Shown here piece after piece: positions 61,942 to 64,000 of a stretch of DNA of 64,000 nt. Source of the DNA: Moniliella sp. 'wahieum' (Eukaryota; Basidiomycota; Moniliellomycetes; Moniliellales; Moniliellaceae). Where the stretch lies: positions 434,001 to 498,000 of the forward strand of contig RSEE01000042.1 of NCBI GenBank assembly GCA_003971905.1, in the 5' to 3' direction. The translations under genes and the position numbers were made by a program. Within the stretch, counting starts at the first letter, position 1. Every line of letters starts with the position of its first letter. Under the pieces are notes generated by a model. The model saw only the letters and a program-made list of their open reading frames with translations, searched no databases and was not told the DNA's origin.

Positions 61942-64000
61942 TGATGGTTGTAGCAATGCGCTGTGGTGAGGGGGAGGTGGACGGGTGGGAGCGGGTTCAG
62001 AGGGGGAGGCGTGCCGGAGGGAGGATAATGATGGAGGATGTGGAAGAGAAGGGGGCAGGAGGTGCTCGGGGGCCTTGCCTGAGGCCGGAGGGGGGACTGA
62101 CTACGATACTATAAAGGCTAGCCACGGCTGCTGGTGCTGGAGGGGATGTTTGCTGGGCGGCGCAGAGCGGGGGCAGCCACTGGGCGTCGGCAGTGGCGTT
62201 GTCTGGTCTGGGGCGCTCCCTCTGCTTCAATCAAACTGCGCCGCCCGCTGGAAAAATCAGCACATAGCGCACCGCGCCCCACACAGGCCCCGTGCGGGGC
62301 AGTCCCAGGGCAGGATGCATGATGCGTATCGGTGATGCGATCCGCGTGTACACTGCCCCTGCGCCGCAGTGTTGACAGCCACTGCACGGGTGCCTGAGAC
62401 GCTTCCCCACACGTCCCACGCGTCACGCGTCAAGCTCGTCAAGCGCGTCAGGCCTCAGGCTCAAGCGTTTCCAGGTGCGGCTGTTCGGCCAGCGAGCGCA
62501 TTACGCGCGTCACGAGAGGGTGTTCTGTTGTTTCTGTTGTCGCGAGCAGGAGTGTGACAGCGCCCCGCTACCACTCCACTTTCTCAAGCGCCCGGGCGCC
62601 GAGGAGGAGCATCTTTAGCGCTTAGCTGGCGTCGTCGGACCTCCTTCAGTCGGCCCTGTAGCTGTCGTTCCTGTTCCATTCCACCCCCCCCCCTGCTTCA
62701 AACACCACATGCGTTTTCATCATCAACTCAGTCAGGCTCACGCTGAGGCTCAGCTCACATGCTCAGCGGCCTCAGCGTCAGCGCCCAACTGAGCGCTCAG
62801 CACCTCTCCAGCTCACATGCACAAGTCACACATGTCACACACGTGGAGCGATCGCCTCGCCGATCCTCGTATCCATCACCCTACTCACGTACGCCTCCCG
62901 TGGCGCGTAGCAGGCCTGCTATGTAATAGCAGGCCTAGCAGATGCCTGAACCCCACTAGCCCTTTCCAGCCCTCTGCTCCAAAACGTCTCAACATACCGG
63001 TTATACCGGACTTACCTTTCTTCATGTTCACTGCAACCCGAACGCCATCCACTGGCCACCTCTCTTCCCTGCTACATTCTCATCATCAAATTCTCAGCTA
63101 ATTACTTGCCGCTTCTCTTACGCAATCAGTCTCTCACCTCAGTGGCCAACGGTGCAGATCGTGGTCGATCGTCAAACCATCCCCATCACTATCATGCCAC
63201 TGTTGCTGTATTTTATAGTTGCTAGCTGCTGGCATGTGGTCGAAGATCCTGGATGCCTCTGACGCTCCACCGAGTGCAGCGCTCCACAATGCCAACCGCA
63301 TAGACAACCGACATGATCGATGAGATCGATGATCTCCAAAAGATCTCAATTCAAGCTCAAGCTTCAAGCGCTCAAGCTTCAAGGTGAACGTTACTACGTT
63401 GATCATCCCATCAGTAGTCCGACCAGAGACCAGGAACACATGGTGCATCGCCCGCCACATGCAGAGTGCCGGGCCGGCGCATTCTGAATCATCCACGGAC
63501 TTCCGACTCCCGAGACTCTCACAGTCCATACTTAGGCCTAGCGCTCCTGGTATATGATACATCCTGAACAGCATGCATGTAGTACACAGTCTATTATCGC
63601 TACGAGCTATACGAGTTAGGCCCGTGGCATATTCAGTTTTTGCGAGAAAAAGCGATACGACACGTCCAGCACCCATCGCCTCTCGGAAGAAATGAATGGT
63701 CTGATATACACCAACGTGTAGAAGACCAGAGAGCAGGCAGTTGATGGTGTATTGCATCGACGGGTTTTCTCAAGCTCTCGAGCTCAATCTCCACCAAAAC
63801 TTAATAACCCCCGGAGTGGCCAGGTGGGGGAGTCAGGGATAGGACCCGAGTCGCGGTCACGTAGCGGCTCCAGGACCTTGTGTCCCAGGCTCTTGGTGTG
63901 GAGGTCGGAGACGTTATTGTCCACATTTTTGCTGATAGTCAAAGGGGCGACAATACTTGCTCGGTTCTCTCACATATATAGTGGCAGGAGCGAGCAAGGT
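61942..64000. other. Intergenic region with recurring short words
   Basis: No gene is recognised. Word-rich patches lie at 62416-62467 (ACGCGTCA, GTCAAGC, CAGGCCTCAGG), 62727-62805 (CTCAGC/GCTGAGG) and 63349-63384 (CTCAAGCTTCAAG). The minus-strand frame 63134-63757 lacks any domain. Confidence 0.5.

Noticed and set aside
63134-63757. 207-codon minus-strand frame at the right end
   Set aside because: No domain or family resemblance; it includes the repeated CTTGAAGC words typical of the intergenic DNA.

Overview
This window is nuclear DNA from a filamentous or yeast-like fungus. The clearest evidence is LYS4 homoaconitase of the alpha-aminoadipate lysine pathway, an ING-type PHD protein, Vps27 and GPI-anchored FAS1 and GMC proteins. 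Introns are short (49-158 nt) with GT-AG ends, often with a CTAAC or CTGAC branch-like element. High GC and gene style lean towards Basidiomycota, but nothing here settles the phylum.

Layout: 1-2.0 kb is repeat-rich intergenic DNA. From 2-8 kb lie a short-chain dehydrogenase, an unrecognised gene with a possible LURP1/Tubby-like C-terminus, a tRNA-Arg(ACG) with an intron, and a class I methyltransferase. From 8.5-23 kb is a dense housekeeping block: hexokinase (-), ING/PHD protein (+), RFC5 (+), RPB1 (-), VPS27 (+). From 23.8-35.5 kb are a fungal alpha/beta-hydrolase-like protein (+), ILV5 (+), LYS4 (-) and a GPI-anchored fasciclin protein (-). From 35.5-43 kb the DNA is gene-poor, with a small LTR element and many short repeated words. 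At 43.1-44.7 kb is an aspartate/glutamate-type mitochondrial carrier. From 44.7-48.4 kb is another gene-poor stretch. From 48.4-62 kb are a Zn2Cys6 regulator (-), MRE11 (+), an unrecognised protein (+), VMA3 (+) and a secreted GMC oxidoreductase (-). 62-64 kb is intergenic.

There is no operon logic. ILV5 and LYS4 are convergent mitochondrial amino-acid biosynthesis genes. Hexokinase/ING and RPB1/VPS27 are divergent pairs sharing promoter regions.

Two properties dominate interpretation. First, nearly every conserved gene carries single-base frame breaks, many in homopolymers, while splice sites, motifs and termini stay intact. This is best explained by sequencing or assembly indels, so gene coordinates below span the broken frames. 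Second, the intergenic DNA is unusually rich in recurring short, near-palindromic words (AAGCTTGAAGC, AGGCCTGAGG, GTTGAACGTTGAACG, TCACTAGTCAC, ATCGATGATCGAT).

I did not find a convincing undescribed multi-gene system. The most interesting leads are the two-block RPB1 CTD without Ser7, a compact LTR element, a diverged repeat pair with coding-like conservation, and two small CPYC zinc-motif proteins in gene-poor DNA.
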